Origin: Rhizophlyctis rosea
Taxonomy: Eukaryota; Chytridiomycota; Chytridiomycetes; Rhizophlyctidales; Rhizophlyctidaceae
Length of the DNA stretch: 64,000 nucleotides
Assembly: GCA_027596075.1 (NCBI GenBank)
Contig: JADGJC010000044.1
Coordinates: forward strand, 1-64,000
Direction of reading: 5' to 3'
The position numbers and the translations under genes are program-made. Below are positions 1 to 10,800 of the stretch, in pieces (within the stretch, counting starts at the first letter, position 1; the number at the start of each line of letters is the position of its first letter). The notes under the pieces were generated by a model. The model saw only the letters and a program-made list of their open reading frames with translations, was not told where the DNA came from and made no database searches.

Positions 1-351
1 TGTTACCAGTTACACTACTAAGGGCTTACCTCCTCTGCTCGCACAACAGACTACTTCCTCTCGTAAGCGGCAGATACGGCCTCCATATTGGCAGGGTTAT
101 TGCATCATAACAAATCCAATTCGTTGCCTCCTCTCATAGGTCAGCTCCCTCACACCAACATCATGAGACCTCGGCCAAGCGCTCGTCAAAGGCCTCACCA
201 AGCACATCAACGGCAGAAGGAGGATGCACAACGACGCGCGGAAGAAGCACGGACACAGGCTCGTCAACAAGAAATCACTGCCGCGGTCGCTGCACAAGCT
301 CAAAGGTCTGCCGCTTGCAAACAGCTCGCTCTGGAAGACCCCTTCCTTTAG
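1..351 (+). CDS. C-terminal end of an unknown protein (partial, runs off left edge)
   Basis: An open frame enters from the left edge and reads to about 95. A GT donor at 96 and a TAG acceptor at 138-139 remove a 44-nt intron, and the phases match, so the frame continues from 140 to a TAG stop at 349-351. The tail is rich in Arg, Gln, Glu and Ala (QRRAEEARTQARQQE, then AVAAQAQ), as in a charged helix or coiled coil, and ends LEDPFL. No family is recognised. The intron is short for this locus, where most are 55-90 nt, which lowers confidence. A shorter product starting at the ATG at 163 cannot be excluded. Confidence 0.4.
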
Positions 352-1057
352 ACCGTCCTGGTTCTTTGGGGAAGCGTCATTGTGGCCGGCTGTCCTGGTT
401 ACATTTCGTTCACATGGACAAGTCTCATCGTCCAAAGCATTGCGAGATTCCTTCTCTACGCATTGGTCCTTTATTAGTGATGACATTTAATCTAAGTTTG
501 TAAATATGAGCAACTTAAAATGGCAACCATATGTTTCAATCATCATGAATGTCGTGATTGTAAAATTGAAAGTTGGCGAGGCCGAGGGGAGATGAGTGCC
601 GTGTACGGCTTGGTGGAACAGATACATGAAAGTATTTGTGAAACACTCATGCCCATCAATGTAACCATCAATCTTACTTTCCAGCACTTGTTAATACCGT
701 CATTGCCTCCGTCCCCGTTTTAAGAATATATCTGGTCGGAAGCCCCATGCAGTATACTCCCTGATCAGTGATGTCCCACACAGATGATGTGACGCGAGTA
801 TGTGCCGAGGCGCCATGTTGCTGGTGGAGACATTGTAAAATGCGGTGACTAGTCGGGATTCGCTCATTCGAGAGGAATGAGGAATGAACGAAGGGAATTT
901 GCGCCCTGCATTGCTCTGCCGGGAAGGTAAGGTTGCAGATGATCTGAATGGATGAAACTTCACAGATTTCATCAAACTTGGGCATGAAATGTGGAAGACA
1001 TCCCTTGACAGAAGCTCCTGCTGTTGTATTATTATCATGCGCGTTTATGCAGGGCAT
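352..1057. other. Intergenic stretch, no gene seen
   Basis: Only short overlapping frames without good start context or splice signals are present. It probably holds 3' flanking DNA of the genes on both sides. Confidence 0.4.
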
Positions 1058-1764
1058 TCAAGCCTTCTGCATTCTGTTCAGTGCTGGTGGTGCAGCATCT
1101 GTGTCGTTACACAAGTAGGATGATGACGTGCCCCTTGGGAGGTGTCTTTTGGCCGTCCGGACGGTCGATTCGGACATCTTCTTGGCCCGCCCGCGCAAAA
1201 CTTTCTTGCGCCTGGACTTGACCTCCTGTTGCCAAAGTGCGTCGGACAGGATGATTCGAACAGGCCCAGTCTTCATCATTTTGCTGGTGAAGTCAACCTG
1301 CATGTAGGCCTAATGAAAGTTGATGCTCAAGTCTCCGACACCTCGCGCCCTCTCCCCCTACTATTACATAATCATGCTTCACAGCTTTTGTAGAAACATA
1401 TTTTGTGTGCAACCTGCTCGATCAACTTCCCTACTTCACCTCCGTTCATTCGGACACCTTTCCTACAACCCGCCTGTAGCACCAAAATAACCTTACGGTA
1501 CTTCAGCATAAGCAATAATGGGTTTGCACATACCACACTTTCGTATTCTTGTCCAGTCATTCGGAACACGTACTGTTAAAAAGTCAAACGGTGAGTTCTG
1601 GCTTTCACCCTCATCTCATCTTCACACTCATCTTCGTGCCCGACCGACATCGTAGACGACTTTTGCTCATCTCCGTTCACAGATGACCTGACGAGATCGC
1701 GCATATTCTCCCTAACATACTCTTTCGACAACAGCAACCCCACTAGCCTATTAGGCGGACCCAT
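1058..1764 (-). CDS. Small spliced hypothetical protein
   Basis: A possible multi-exon gene. The first exon starts with ATG at 1764 (MGPPNRLVGLLLSKEYVREN). The same frame continues past a single stop into a second segment (FRMTGQEYESV), which fits a very short intron from GTGAAA to TTTTTAACAG. A further donor GTATGT follows ESV, and the frame resumes with CRKGVRMNGGEVGKLIEQ. It then joins the last exon (VDFTSKMMKTGPVRIILSDA, then a very basic KSRRKKVLRGRAKK stretch) and stops at 1058. Codon use looks coding, but the first intron would be only about 36 nt, so the model is fragile. No family is recognised; the basic tail suggests a nucleic-acid-binding or nuclear protein, which is only inference. 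Confidence 0.4.
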
Positions 1765-2231
1765 AATCGATTTGTTTACATAGCGATCACCATAGTGGCT
1801 CAGCCTTCCAACTACAGACGTATCCTATCATCCATAAGCCCTGGCCCGTCCGTGCCAGTTTTTTGACCCCCAATTCGTCATAAGATCTACACACCATAAC
1901 TCGCTGAGCAAGTATCATTCGTCATCGTGCCCATCACTGCCCTCGTCACGTTTCTGTCGATCCCAACTTTCGCATAACTTCGCTTTCGCTGCGGGGTTGT
2001 GTTTTTCCTATTTCTTGATCCTCGCGCCTGTTTTCCTCTTGGTGACGGGTTTCCCCTTTAGTGTGCAAGGACCAAGCACTCAGGGCTCCAGACAAATTTC
2101 GTACCTCCTCTTCCCGCCGTTGTATGCGTCGACGTTGCTGTCTTCCCGTCTGTTGATCATATACGAAGCGCGCGCCGAGCTGCAATACATTCAGATACCA
2201 CCTTTCCTTGATTCGAACATCGTTCATCATC
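1765..2231. other. Probable shared promoter region, no gene seen
   Basis: Lies head-to-head between the small minus-strand gene and CDC25. It holds pyrimidine-rich stretches compatible with transcription start regions and no supported coding sequence. Confidence 0.35.
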
Positions 2232-4723
2232 ATGCTTGAGAGTTCCATCGGGTATGTTTTCAGTCGTTGTCCTTTCGGAAGCAGCAGCCGCATATGTCTT
2301 TCAGAAAACGGGCCATACACTCCATCTTATCCACAAAGCACATCACTCACACATCCCTTTCTCCCCATCACACACGCACAGATCCCCACCAACCCACGCC
2401 ACAACCTTCACCTTCGCAGCCCCAACCACCTACCGTTCCCGATGCTCGGAAAGCGCCAGCCTCTGCATGCGGTCTCCGGACATGCACGATGCGATATCGG
2501 CGGGAGAAGTCTCGATGTTGGGAGGAGGAGCGAAATTGTCGGAATTGAAGTCGCCCATGACGTTGCTGGCTGCTGACTTGGATGCCAATTTGAGTGTATT
2601 GCCTGGAAGGTGAGGTTATATGAGATGGTTGAGATTTGACAATGGGGTTTGTGGGTGTGAGGTGTTTGAAGTGGGAAGGGGCGTGATAAGAGTTTGACAT
2701 TTGACATTGGATGAGAGTGTGCTGGGTATTTGACAATTGTTTCCTTAAACCATTGGACTGGGATGGGATTCATCCGTGCATCATCCGCATGTGACAAATG
2801 TAGATGAAAGTTGATCTGTCAGCCGAGATTCATGAGATATCATTTAAAAAACTTTCATCCCCACCTTACTCAACAAACTTTGACATTTCAACTCCAGCCC
2901 ACCAAAGAAAACCCCTCGACGTCGCCTCACAGACCACCTCCTGACCGCCAGCGCAGCAACTCCAACAGCCGATGCTTCCCCATTTCTCGTCGACACAGCA
3001 AAACTGCCATCAAAGGCGACACCGCTCGGCAAACTCTTCGCGTCAGGGAAGCCTCCAGTGCTCCCATCATCATCACCATTGAATACACGACCATCCTACC
3101 AACGGACTGCGACCACAGCACCTCGCATCGAAAGCACCCCGCAACAGGCTCACATGTTCCAGGACGTGCCCATGGCGGCGTCACCGATGGACGTGTCGCC
3201 GGAGAGTGCTGGGAAAAGGTAAGGCAGAGAACTTCAGGACTTTTCCTGGTGGTACGGCCTTATCCAACCATGTTCCCCCCCCATTTATCGATGTAGAACA
3301 CGCCAATCGGACTACTTCTCGCAAAAGTCGAACACCACTCGGACACGAAGCAAGGTAAGCCTCAGCGCACTTCCAAGGCAGAAAGCGACCCGCCCAAGGT
3401 ATGTATCATGCAATGCATAAAACCAAATCCAAGATACGAAGAGTACTAACTCTTAACCATTTCCGATCAGACCACAACACTTACACTGGAACCAACGACG
3501 CGGAACGTCAGAACCCACTCTCGCGACCATCACCACCACAGCACCATCCAGCCTCCCGCGCCCGACGTTCATGAAACAAACATCAGAACTCGTGGGCCCA
3601 AACCATCGCAAGCGGGACACCCGGTCCCCGGAACTCGACGACGAGGACGACGACAACGGTGCCACAACGCGCGCACAACCCATGAACATTGACGATTCGG
3701 ACTACCCGCACAACAACAACAACCATGGCGTGCCACCGCTCAAGATGCGCCGGACGCAGAGCTTTGGTGGGGCCGTTGCCACTGCACGGGCGGCGGAGGA
3801 GATGTTGGAGGTGTTGGGGGGTGGGGTTGTTGGTGCGGCGGGGGTTGAGTGTGTGGTTGGGGGGGGGGTGGAGGGGGATGAAGGGGAGTTTTTGTTGCCT
3901 TGGGAGGCTGGGAAGGGGGACGCGCATAAGAGGATTAAGCCTGAAACGGTAAGTAGTTTTGTCCTCTTGACATCCACCTTCCTCACCTTCCCATAAAGAA
4001 CACCAAACTCACGAAGACTTTTCCGAACCACACAGCTCGCGGCCCTCCTCGACGGCCACTACGCCCATCTCCTCGACGAATACCACGTGATCGACTGTCG
4101 ATTCCCTTACGAATTTGAAGGGGGCCACATTGCGGGGGCCAAGAATGTCAATACGAAGGGGGAGTTGGATGAGTTGTTCTTCCGAGATGCTCCCACCACC
4201 GGCAACAACAACAACAGCAGCAGCAGCAAAATCCAAGCGAAGAATGGGAAGAGGGTTGTGGTGGTGTTCCACTGTGAGTTTTCGAGTCATCGGGCGCCGA
4301 CTATGTGAGTAGCTTTTGCTTTTTGGTTTTGCAGTGCGGTTCTGCTGAGATGGATGATTGATGTTCTTTCGTTTTGCCAATGATTAGGGCGTCCTACATG
4401 CGCAGCCGCGACCGCGCCGAGAATATGGAACGGTACCCGGCGCTGTACTATCCAGAAATCTACGTGTTGAAAGGGGGTTACAAGCAGTTCTATGCGGGGC
4501 ATAAGGTGAGAGACTCAATCTCGTCACTTGTTCTCTATTGCAGCCACTTTGCGAACTTCATTTTAACCTCCCATTCATCATTTCACAACAGAACCGCTGC
4601 GAACCACAGCAGTACATCGAGATGGCGGACAAGGAGTACATTGCGGATCTGAAGCGGAATCGGGCGATTCACAAGAAGGAGTTTGGGAGGAGTTTTTCGG
4701 AGGGGTTCTTGAAGAGGAATTGA
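2232..4723 (+). CDS. CDC25: CDC25-family M-phase inducer phosphatase
   Basis: Dual-specificity phosphatase of the rhodanese fold that removes inhibitory phosphates from cyclin-dependent kinase to trigger mitosis. Eight exons are inferred: 2232-2251, 2382-2609, 2898-3218, 3297-3398, 3471-3948, 4036-4304, 4388-4505, 4592-4723. All have GT-AG junctions and consistent phases, giving about 555 residues. The first 380 residues are low-complexity and rich in Ser/Pro, with several SP sites ([20 protein letters not shown]) typical of the CDK-regulated N-terminus. The catalytic domain follows: [20 protein letters not shown], then the CX5R loop HCEFSSHR (Cys about residue 463), then [18 protein letters not shown]. 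The start at 2232 is chosen because its 20-nt first exon joins exon 2 in phase. Yeast Mih1 is the closest named relative. Confidence 0.93.
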
Positions 4724-5257
4724 GGGGGGGCGGGGGGTCCCCGGGTGTGAGTGGAGGGAGGGGTGATTTCCCGAGCTTTTTTGGGAAGAGTGCGTCGGGA
4801 AAAGAAAAACGGAACAAAACAAAACAAAAAAAAACAAAGTAGTGTAGAGAAACAGTCGGCTGTCACACTGTCGCCTGTCACAGTCATGTACAGAAACAAA
4901 AATGAGAAATAACAGCTGTTCAGTTTTGGAGGATAAAACATTTTGTTTATTGCTGCGTTTGTAGGTCTTTTGCTTGCCCATCTCCTTCCATCTTTTAAAC
5001 TTCGCACCATGCCTCACAAGCACGCACAGATCCATCGGAATCATTGCTCAATACACGCCACTTTCACATGCCATAACATGCGAAAAAGCAATGTTCAGTT
5101 CGTTGTCATACCAGCAACAAAAATTACATACACATACATTGTCACTCTATTGATTAAAGATGTAGAAAGTCAAGGTATACAGAACAAGAAATGTAAAAAA
5201 CGGATACGATCACAATTTACAGTCCCTGCTGTCTTTCCGCCAGGAATAACACTAACG
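4724..5257. other. 3' flanks of two convergent genes
   Basis: Sits between the stop codons of CDC25 (+) and the GDSL esterase (-). A-rich runs near 4805-4840 (AAACAAAAC-type) may mark polyadenylation of CDC25. No gene seen. Confidence 0.4.
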
Positions 5258-6356
5258 TCAAATCTTCTGCAAGACAATATCCGCAATGGCTTTATGCATT
5301 TTAGTCGTGAAGTGGAATTCGTCTACAAACACATAGTCCTCGCACGTCCTGGTGCCCGTGACTCCACCTTCCCAACACGCGTCCGACTTATCCGCAAACG
5401 GACGGATGAGAGATGTGAATTGAGAGAAGATGTCGATTAGGATGACGGGATGGTTCTTTTTGTCTCTATTGTGAGTGTTGACAAGATTCGACAGAGCGGT
5501 GTTGAAGTCTTTTGCGAGGTTGCCGAATAGGGATGCAGCGACCGGGTTGTTGGCGAAGTATGGGAGGATTTGGAGAGGTGGGAGGTTTAGGATTGCGACT
5601 TTCGAGGGGTTTGGCAGGGTTTGGCTTAGGGTTTTGACGGAGGTGAAGAGGGCGTTTGCAATGGTGGCGCCGGTGAGGGAGCTATTGAAGAAGAAGTCGT
5701 TGCCGCCGCCCCAGAAGATGTAGAGGGTTTTGGGGTGTGTGCGGGGGGTTGTGGGGCTTGTTAGTTGGTCGGCGATGGAAGGGACTGTATGTTGTGGGAT
5801 TGTGAGTGGATGGATGTCTTAGAATGAGCAGGTGATTCATGATCAAAAGAAGGAATCGAGTCATACCGGGTATGGTTGAGTCTGCCCCTGTATATCCTTG
5901 AACTAGGTGGCTGTCCGTCGTGGCTACAAATGCAGTTGCTCAATAAGTTTTTGATGCTGGGCCCATCTACTAGTTCATATTTTACTACCTCCGCCATAAG
6001 CATGATCCACCAAATTCACTCCCAGATCCTGAGCAACATACTCGCACCATATGGGACCGTCCGAGAAATGTCCCTGAAATTCATGAAGGGGTTCAGAATT
6101 GAGTCTATTCCCTTTTTCGAGTCGGGAGAAGTGTCAATAAACGAGCACGCCATACCTTATAGTAAGCGCTAGTCGGCCACTGCCCCTTCGTCAACTTGTA
6201 CACATTTCCGTTATCTGTCCAACTGTCTCCATAGGTCACGAGTTGCGAGTACTTGGTTTGCTTTTGGTATGAGGTTCGGGTGCCAGTTTGGTAAGGGCGG
6301 CAGAAACCGTGCTGGCTCAGAAGGGCAAGCAGCAGGAGGCAGAAGGAGAGAGACAT
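5258..6356 (-). CDS. Secreted GDSL/SGNH-family esterase
   Basis: Predicted serine esterase or lipase of the SGNH hydrolase fold, about 289 residues. Four exons are inferred on the minus strand: 6356-6156, 6073-5989, 5923-5867, 5784-5258. All are GT-AG and in phase. A hydrophobic signal peptide (MSLSFCLLLLALLSQHGFC) starts the protein, so it probably enters the secretory pathway. The SGNH blocks are all visible: nucleophile in TYGDSWTDNG (Ser about 45), Gly in block II (AYGGATTD), Asn in WGGGNDFF (about 143), and the Asp/His pair in VDEFHFT (about 269 and 272). The sequence resembles fungal GDSL lipases called cholinesterase-like or thermolabile-hemolysin-like, but the substrate cannot be told. 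It is convergent with CDC25. One member of a large family, so no symbol is given. Confidence 0.88.
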
Positions 6357-6901
6357 GGTCTGAAGACCCAATGGTATGGTACGCGATGAGTTAACAAGAT
6401 TATATGGATCCAAGGTAGCTTCAGAAAATCCTGTCGGTTGGAAAGTTGTGCTAGGTGAGGTTCCAGGATGGTGAAAAACAAATCCTTGTTCGCTCCTGAG
6501 TCCTGCCCTCCTGCCTATAAGTATTTCCGTTGAAGTGAACACAGGCAGTGGACAACAGTACAACGCGTCGCACAAGCCACATTCACTCCTCCATTTGTTT
6601 GTGGCGGTGCTCCCACATGTTGTGTGCGAAGTCACTCGGGCGCATATGGGCCGTTGCATTGGGAGTGTTGCATGTTGGGGAGGCCAAAACAATGCCCCCT
6701 CGGCTCTCTCTCAATCGCTTGCTGCCATCCACCTGCCAACATAGAACCACGTACCTATAAGTACGTATACCCAGACCTCATTCCTTCACCTCGCCAGTTT
6801 GAGCTCATTTTCTGAAGCTACGTGTCACACATCGAGCTTTTCACGACTGCTCGCTGACAAGACCGCCAGCCTACCTACTCTCCCCTGCATCACAACCAGG
6901 C
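6357..6901. other. Divergent promoter region, no gene seen
   Basis: Separates the esterase (-) from the orphan gene at 6902 (+). The small frames here overlap each other and lack splice support. The last 100 bases before 6902 are C/T-rich, as in fungal promoters. Confidence 0.4.
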
Positions 6902-7573
6902 ATGCATGAAGCCACCATCTCCAACGACTCCTCAACAATCCAACTCTACCTAGACTCCAAATCCCGCAAAACTCACGCCCGCCACAATGCCCGTCTCTCC
7001 ACCTCCCGAACACGTCCCTCCCACCACCCTGAAGCCCACCACTGGCGCTTCTGGGCATACGGTAACGGGCACGGCGAAAAAAAGGGCATGAGGCGTGCTT
7101 TGAGCTGCAACTGCTGTCCCAAAAAGTATGTCGATAGACGGAGACATGGGAATCATACTTGTAGTGGGTGGATGGGGGATATGTGTCCACCCGCCCATTC
7201 GCAGACAGTGTGGAGGAGGAGGGAAGGGTTGGAGAGGGTGAGGGAGTGGAGGGAGGGAAGAGACTGGGATGTGCGGAATTATGAGGATGATGTGGATGGA
7301 GAGGATGCTGGGCAGAGTCTTGACGATCACTTCACCGTGGATGATCACTTTGCACCCGTCGGAAAAGCACAGGCAGATGCTGCAGAATCCCAAAGACCTT
7401 CAACCGCTGAAGAGTTTGCTGCGTTATCGGTTGAAGATACGCCTGAGCTTTTGGAGGGATGGGAGGTGATAACCGAAGAGCCTGAGAGAGGCACTGGTGA
7501 GCTATCAGCAGGGGTCGACATTGGATGGGAAGACATAGAGGACTGGCGGCCACTGTTGAAAGAAAGGAGATAA
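6902..7573 (+). CDS. Orphan 223-residue protein, possible Cys/His metal site
   Basis: Single-exon frame from ATG to TAA, 223 residues. The N-terminal third is basic and rich in His and Arg. A Cys/His cluster follows (CNCCPKK, then HGNHTC and MCPPAH, residues about 74-103) that could bind zinc, although no known finger spacing fits. The C-terminal half is acidic, with a repeated DDHF (LDDHFTVDDHFAP) and several Trp-Glu pairs (EGWEVI, IGWEDIEDW). The end KERR is basic. No family is recognised. Steady codon use and the uninterrupted frame argue that it is real. It converges on RPAP1 with 233 bp between stop codons. Confidence 0.6.
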   Translation: MHEATISNDSSTIQLYLDSKSRKTHARHNARLSTSRTRPSHHPEAHHWRFWAYGNGHGEKKGMRRALSCNCCPKKYVDRRRHGNHTCSGWMGDMCPPAHSQTVWRRREGLERVREWREGRDWDVRNYEDDVDGEDAGQSLDDHFTVDDHFAPVGKAQADAAESQRPSTAEEFAALSVEDTPELLEGWEVITEEPERGTGELSAGVDIGWEDIEDWRPLLKERR

Positions 7574-7806
7574 TTGCTGGTAGGAAGAACCACATGAAAT
7601 AGTGTAGAAACCAAATATACCATGAAGATGTATGAAGTGCAAGCGTAATTCATCCCTGAGCAAATCAATATAAGACTACATACGGACATGGATCAATTGG
7701 TTGCTACAACTGAAGCGGATGTTCAGAATGCTGGGAAACTTTTCACAATTTGCCGCTAAAAGACTAAAGACTATATACATCACACACAATCCAGCTAAAA
7801 ACCTAT

Positions 7807-10800
7807 CTACAAAACAACATCAATCCCATTCCCCTCCAACAACTTCCCCCTCCACTTCCTCGTCCCCTCATCCACAACCCCAAACCTCTTCCCCTCACCA
7901 TCCCACCGACACCCAATCAAATCCCTCACAACCTCCCCTCGGCATCCGCCAAACACCTCCACCGCAAGCCTCATCCTCTCCCTCAACCTCTCCTTATTCT
8001 CCCTGAACAAAAACCCACTCAAATGCCCCACACAAACCCAATACAAGAACTCCGTACCCTTCTTCTGCACCCTCCCATCACACAATGCACGGCTGTAAAG
8101 CGTCAAGACCTTGACGTCCGTCTCGCAGGGTGAGAAGTACGTTTCCGTTCCCTTCATGCTGGGGACGTCTTCGAGACCGAAGGTGAAAGTCTTCAGGACC
8201 GTCGCAAGGTGACCCCAAAACAGCATGCGGTAATCGGCCGGGTAATGCATTGACAAAGGCAAAACCATGCAGGTAGCGAACGTCCGATCACCAAACGAAC
8301 ATGCAAGGTACTGTTCCGCCAAGTCATGATACAACCGATAGAAGCGACCCGCACCTTCAAGCGCACTTTCAAAATCTTCCTCTACTCCCTCCCCCCTCCC
8401 CTCCACCGCACCAACATACCTCGCAACCGACCCCGCAACCTCACCCTTAACATCCCCCCTCAAAAATATCTCTTCCCCATCCTCACTAGCAGGCAAAAGA
8501 AACACCCCCATAACCCTCGCCAACTTCAAACACCTCCCAACCCCCTTCCCTAACCCCTCCCCACCCAACCCCTCAAGCCTCCCAACCAACCCACACAACT
8601 CCCTCACAACTCCACCCCCCTCCTCCGGCGTCCGCCCAACCTTCCTCCCTTCCTCCACCATACTCTCCAAAGGCCCAAACACCCAATCCCTCCTCACAGG
8701 CAACCCACTCCAATTCTCCCCCCTATCAACCATAAACGCATGACACTTCCCAACCTCCCCCTTATACATCCCCTCACTCTCACTCAATGCCGCATCATCA
8801 AACATCTCCCTATCGTACGCATCTTGTAATATCCTTCTTGGGAGATCGCCATCATCCCTTTGATCCAACGACCCGCCAGCAAGAACCGCCTGGTACCGAT
8901 CGTGAAGGACGATGGCGTTCAGGAGTTTGGCGACGAGGTATTCGTCACCCGGCACGCTGTCGGCTATGGCCGTCAGGGCATAAGATACCAGCTGCTCCGC
9001 GAGTGGCAAACTTGGTTGTGCACCGGCGAGTCGCGAGTGCACGCCGAATGTGAAGGCGTAGAGGAGGCGAGTCTTGCCCTGGAGGAAGACTCGGATGGGG
9101 TCATCGCAGCGGGGGAGCAAGCCTTCTGCGTGCGTCACAAAAGGTTGGAGGGCATTGGATAGGATGAGCGGATCAATTGACAGTCGAGCGGGAGATAGTT
9201 TGGCGACGAGATCAACAAAATCGAGCAAAGACGACCAACTGTCACATGCTGCAGAGACCGTCAAAAAGTCGGATGCCAAAGGCACTTCGTCCTTCGAGAG
9301 CAAGCAAGCATGAGAGGTCTTAAGTGGCGACGACAAAGGACGAGATGTTGCCCGCTCAACTGCCCGGTCAGCCTGGGACGAAAACTCCTCCCAAACATTT
9401 GGTTGTAAATCAATAAGCTTCGTCATCATCTCATCTATCCGGTCGCCGGATTGTCGATCTGAAGGCAAGTGCCCAAGGTATGCTACCAGGAAGTCCAAAG
9501 CGGCTGATGCTTCCTGGTACAGCACTTCCTGAAGAGTCTTGTCCTGAACAAAAGCGCGTCAGCAGTGACACCACCTCAGCTCTTTCAAGCAACACTTACC
9601 CCAACACGACCGCCACGACTCCACACCTCCCACCTCTCCCACACTAAATCAACAAAAGGCCTCATTGCATCATCCACACCCGCAAGATCAAGCAAGTGCC
9701 CAAACGACCTCACAATACTCCTCAACATCCTCAAAAACAATACCCCATTCCTCCTAACAAGCCCCACCTCCCCGTCATCAAACAACCCCCTCCCCCACCC
9801 CGCCACCCCCCCCCCTCCGCGCCATCCGCTCCCCCCCCCCGCCCGGCGCTTCCCCCCCACCCCGCGCGCCCCCGGCGCCCGCAACGGTACCCCCACCCCC
9901 TACCCCCTAACCCCCCCCACCTCCCCGTCCGCAAACACCCCCCCCCCCCACCCCGCAACAACCGCCCGCGACTCATCAAAGATCCGTCCACACAACCCAT
10001 AACTAAACAACACCCCCAACAAAGCCCACACCTCCCCCTGCAACTCATCCGCCAAATCCCTGTAACCCTCCCCAACAACCGACCGCTCAACAGCAACGAA
10101 CCGCATCACGTCATCCACAACAGCAAACTTCACCAAACTCGATGCAACATCCTCGCCAGACTGGCACAAAAGCCGCATCAACTTGACTGCATCGCTGCTT
10201 GGTAATCGGTCTGAGTTCGTGGTTGTCGAGGAAGTAGGTGGCCAGGGGGTGCGGATGTACTTCTTCCGTACGGCTTCCACAAGTCCTTCGCATTCCGCCA
10301 CACTCGCTGCTGATGACCGAGAATGGCGGCAGACGCGGATCAAGAACGAAAGGATGCCTCTATGTGCGACTGCTGATATTCCACTCCATTCCAGGAGGTA
10401 CCTGCACCGCGTCAGGATGTTTGTCGACAGCAGACCGTCAATGGCATCACGCCTAATCAACGCCATAGCACTTCCCAACGACCCGTCATTCTCCAAACTG
10501 ACTTTCTCATACTTGACTCCCATAGCCCTTGCATTAAAAACCTCCCGACTCTCCACCGAAACAGCAAACATCCTCCATCCCTGCCGCCCCAACAACATCC
10601 GATCCCACACCTCCTCCTCCGTACGCTCCCCCACTCCGCAAACACAAGCAACAAGCACCCCAATAGCATTCGTCACAACCGTCCCGTGCGTCTCATCCAT
10701 AGCAACCCTAACATTCATCAACAGATTTTTCCTCGCCAAATAACTCTGAATAGCCCCGCTCCTCCCCACTCCGTAATTTCCGCTCCACCCGCGTTCCACA

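Noticed and set aside
97..486. 129-codon minus-strand frame
   Set aside because: It is the shadow of the plus-strand C-terminal exon and has irregular composition without splice or start support.
1946..2320. 124-codon minus-strand frame upstream of CDC25
   Set aside because: Overlaps the first exon and intron of CDC25 and shows no domain.
6105..6692. 195-codon minus-strand frame as a single gene
   Set aside because: Only its last third (from 6356 to 6156) is the first exon of the esterase; the rest is promoter read through in frame.
9585..9896. Separate small Gly/Arg-rich gene inside RPAP1
   Set aside because: The Gly/Arg part is translated intron. The second half is RPAP1 exon 2, joined in phase.
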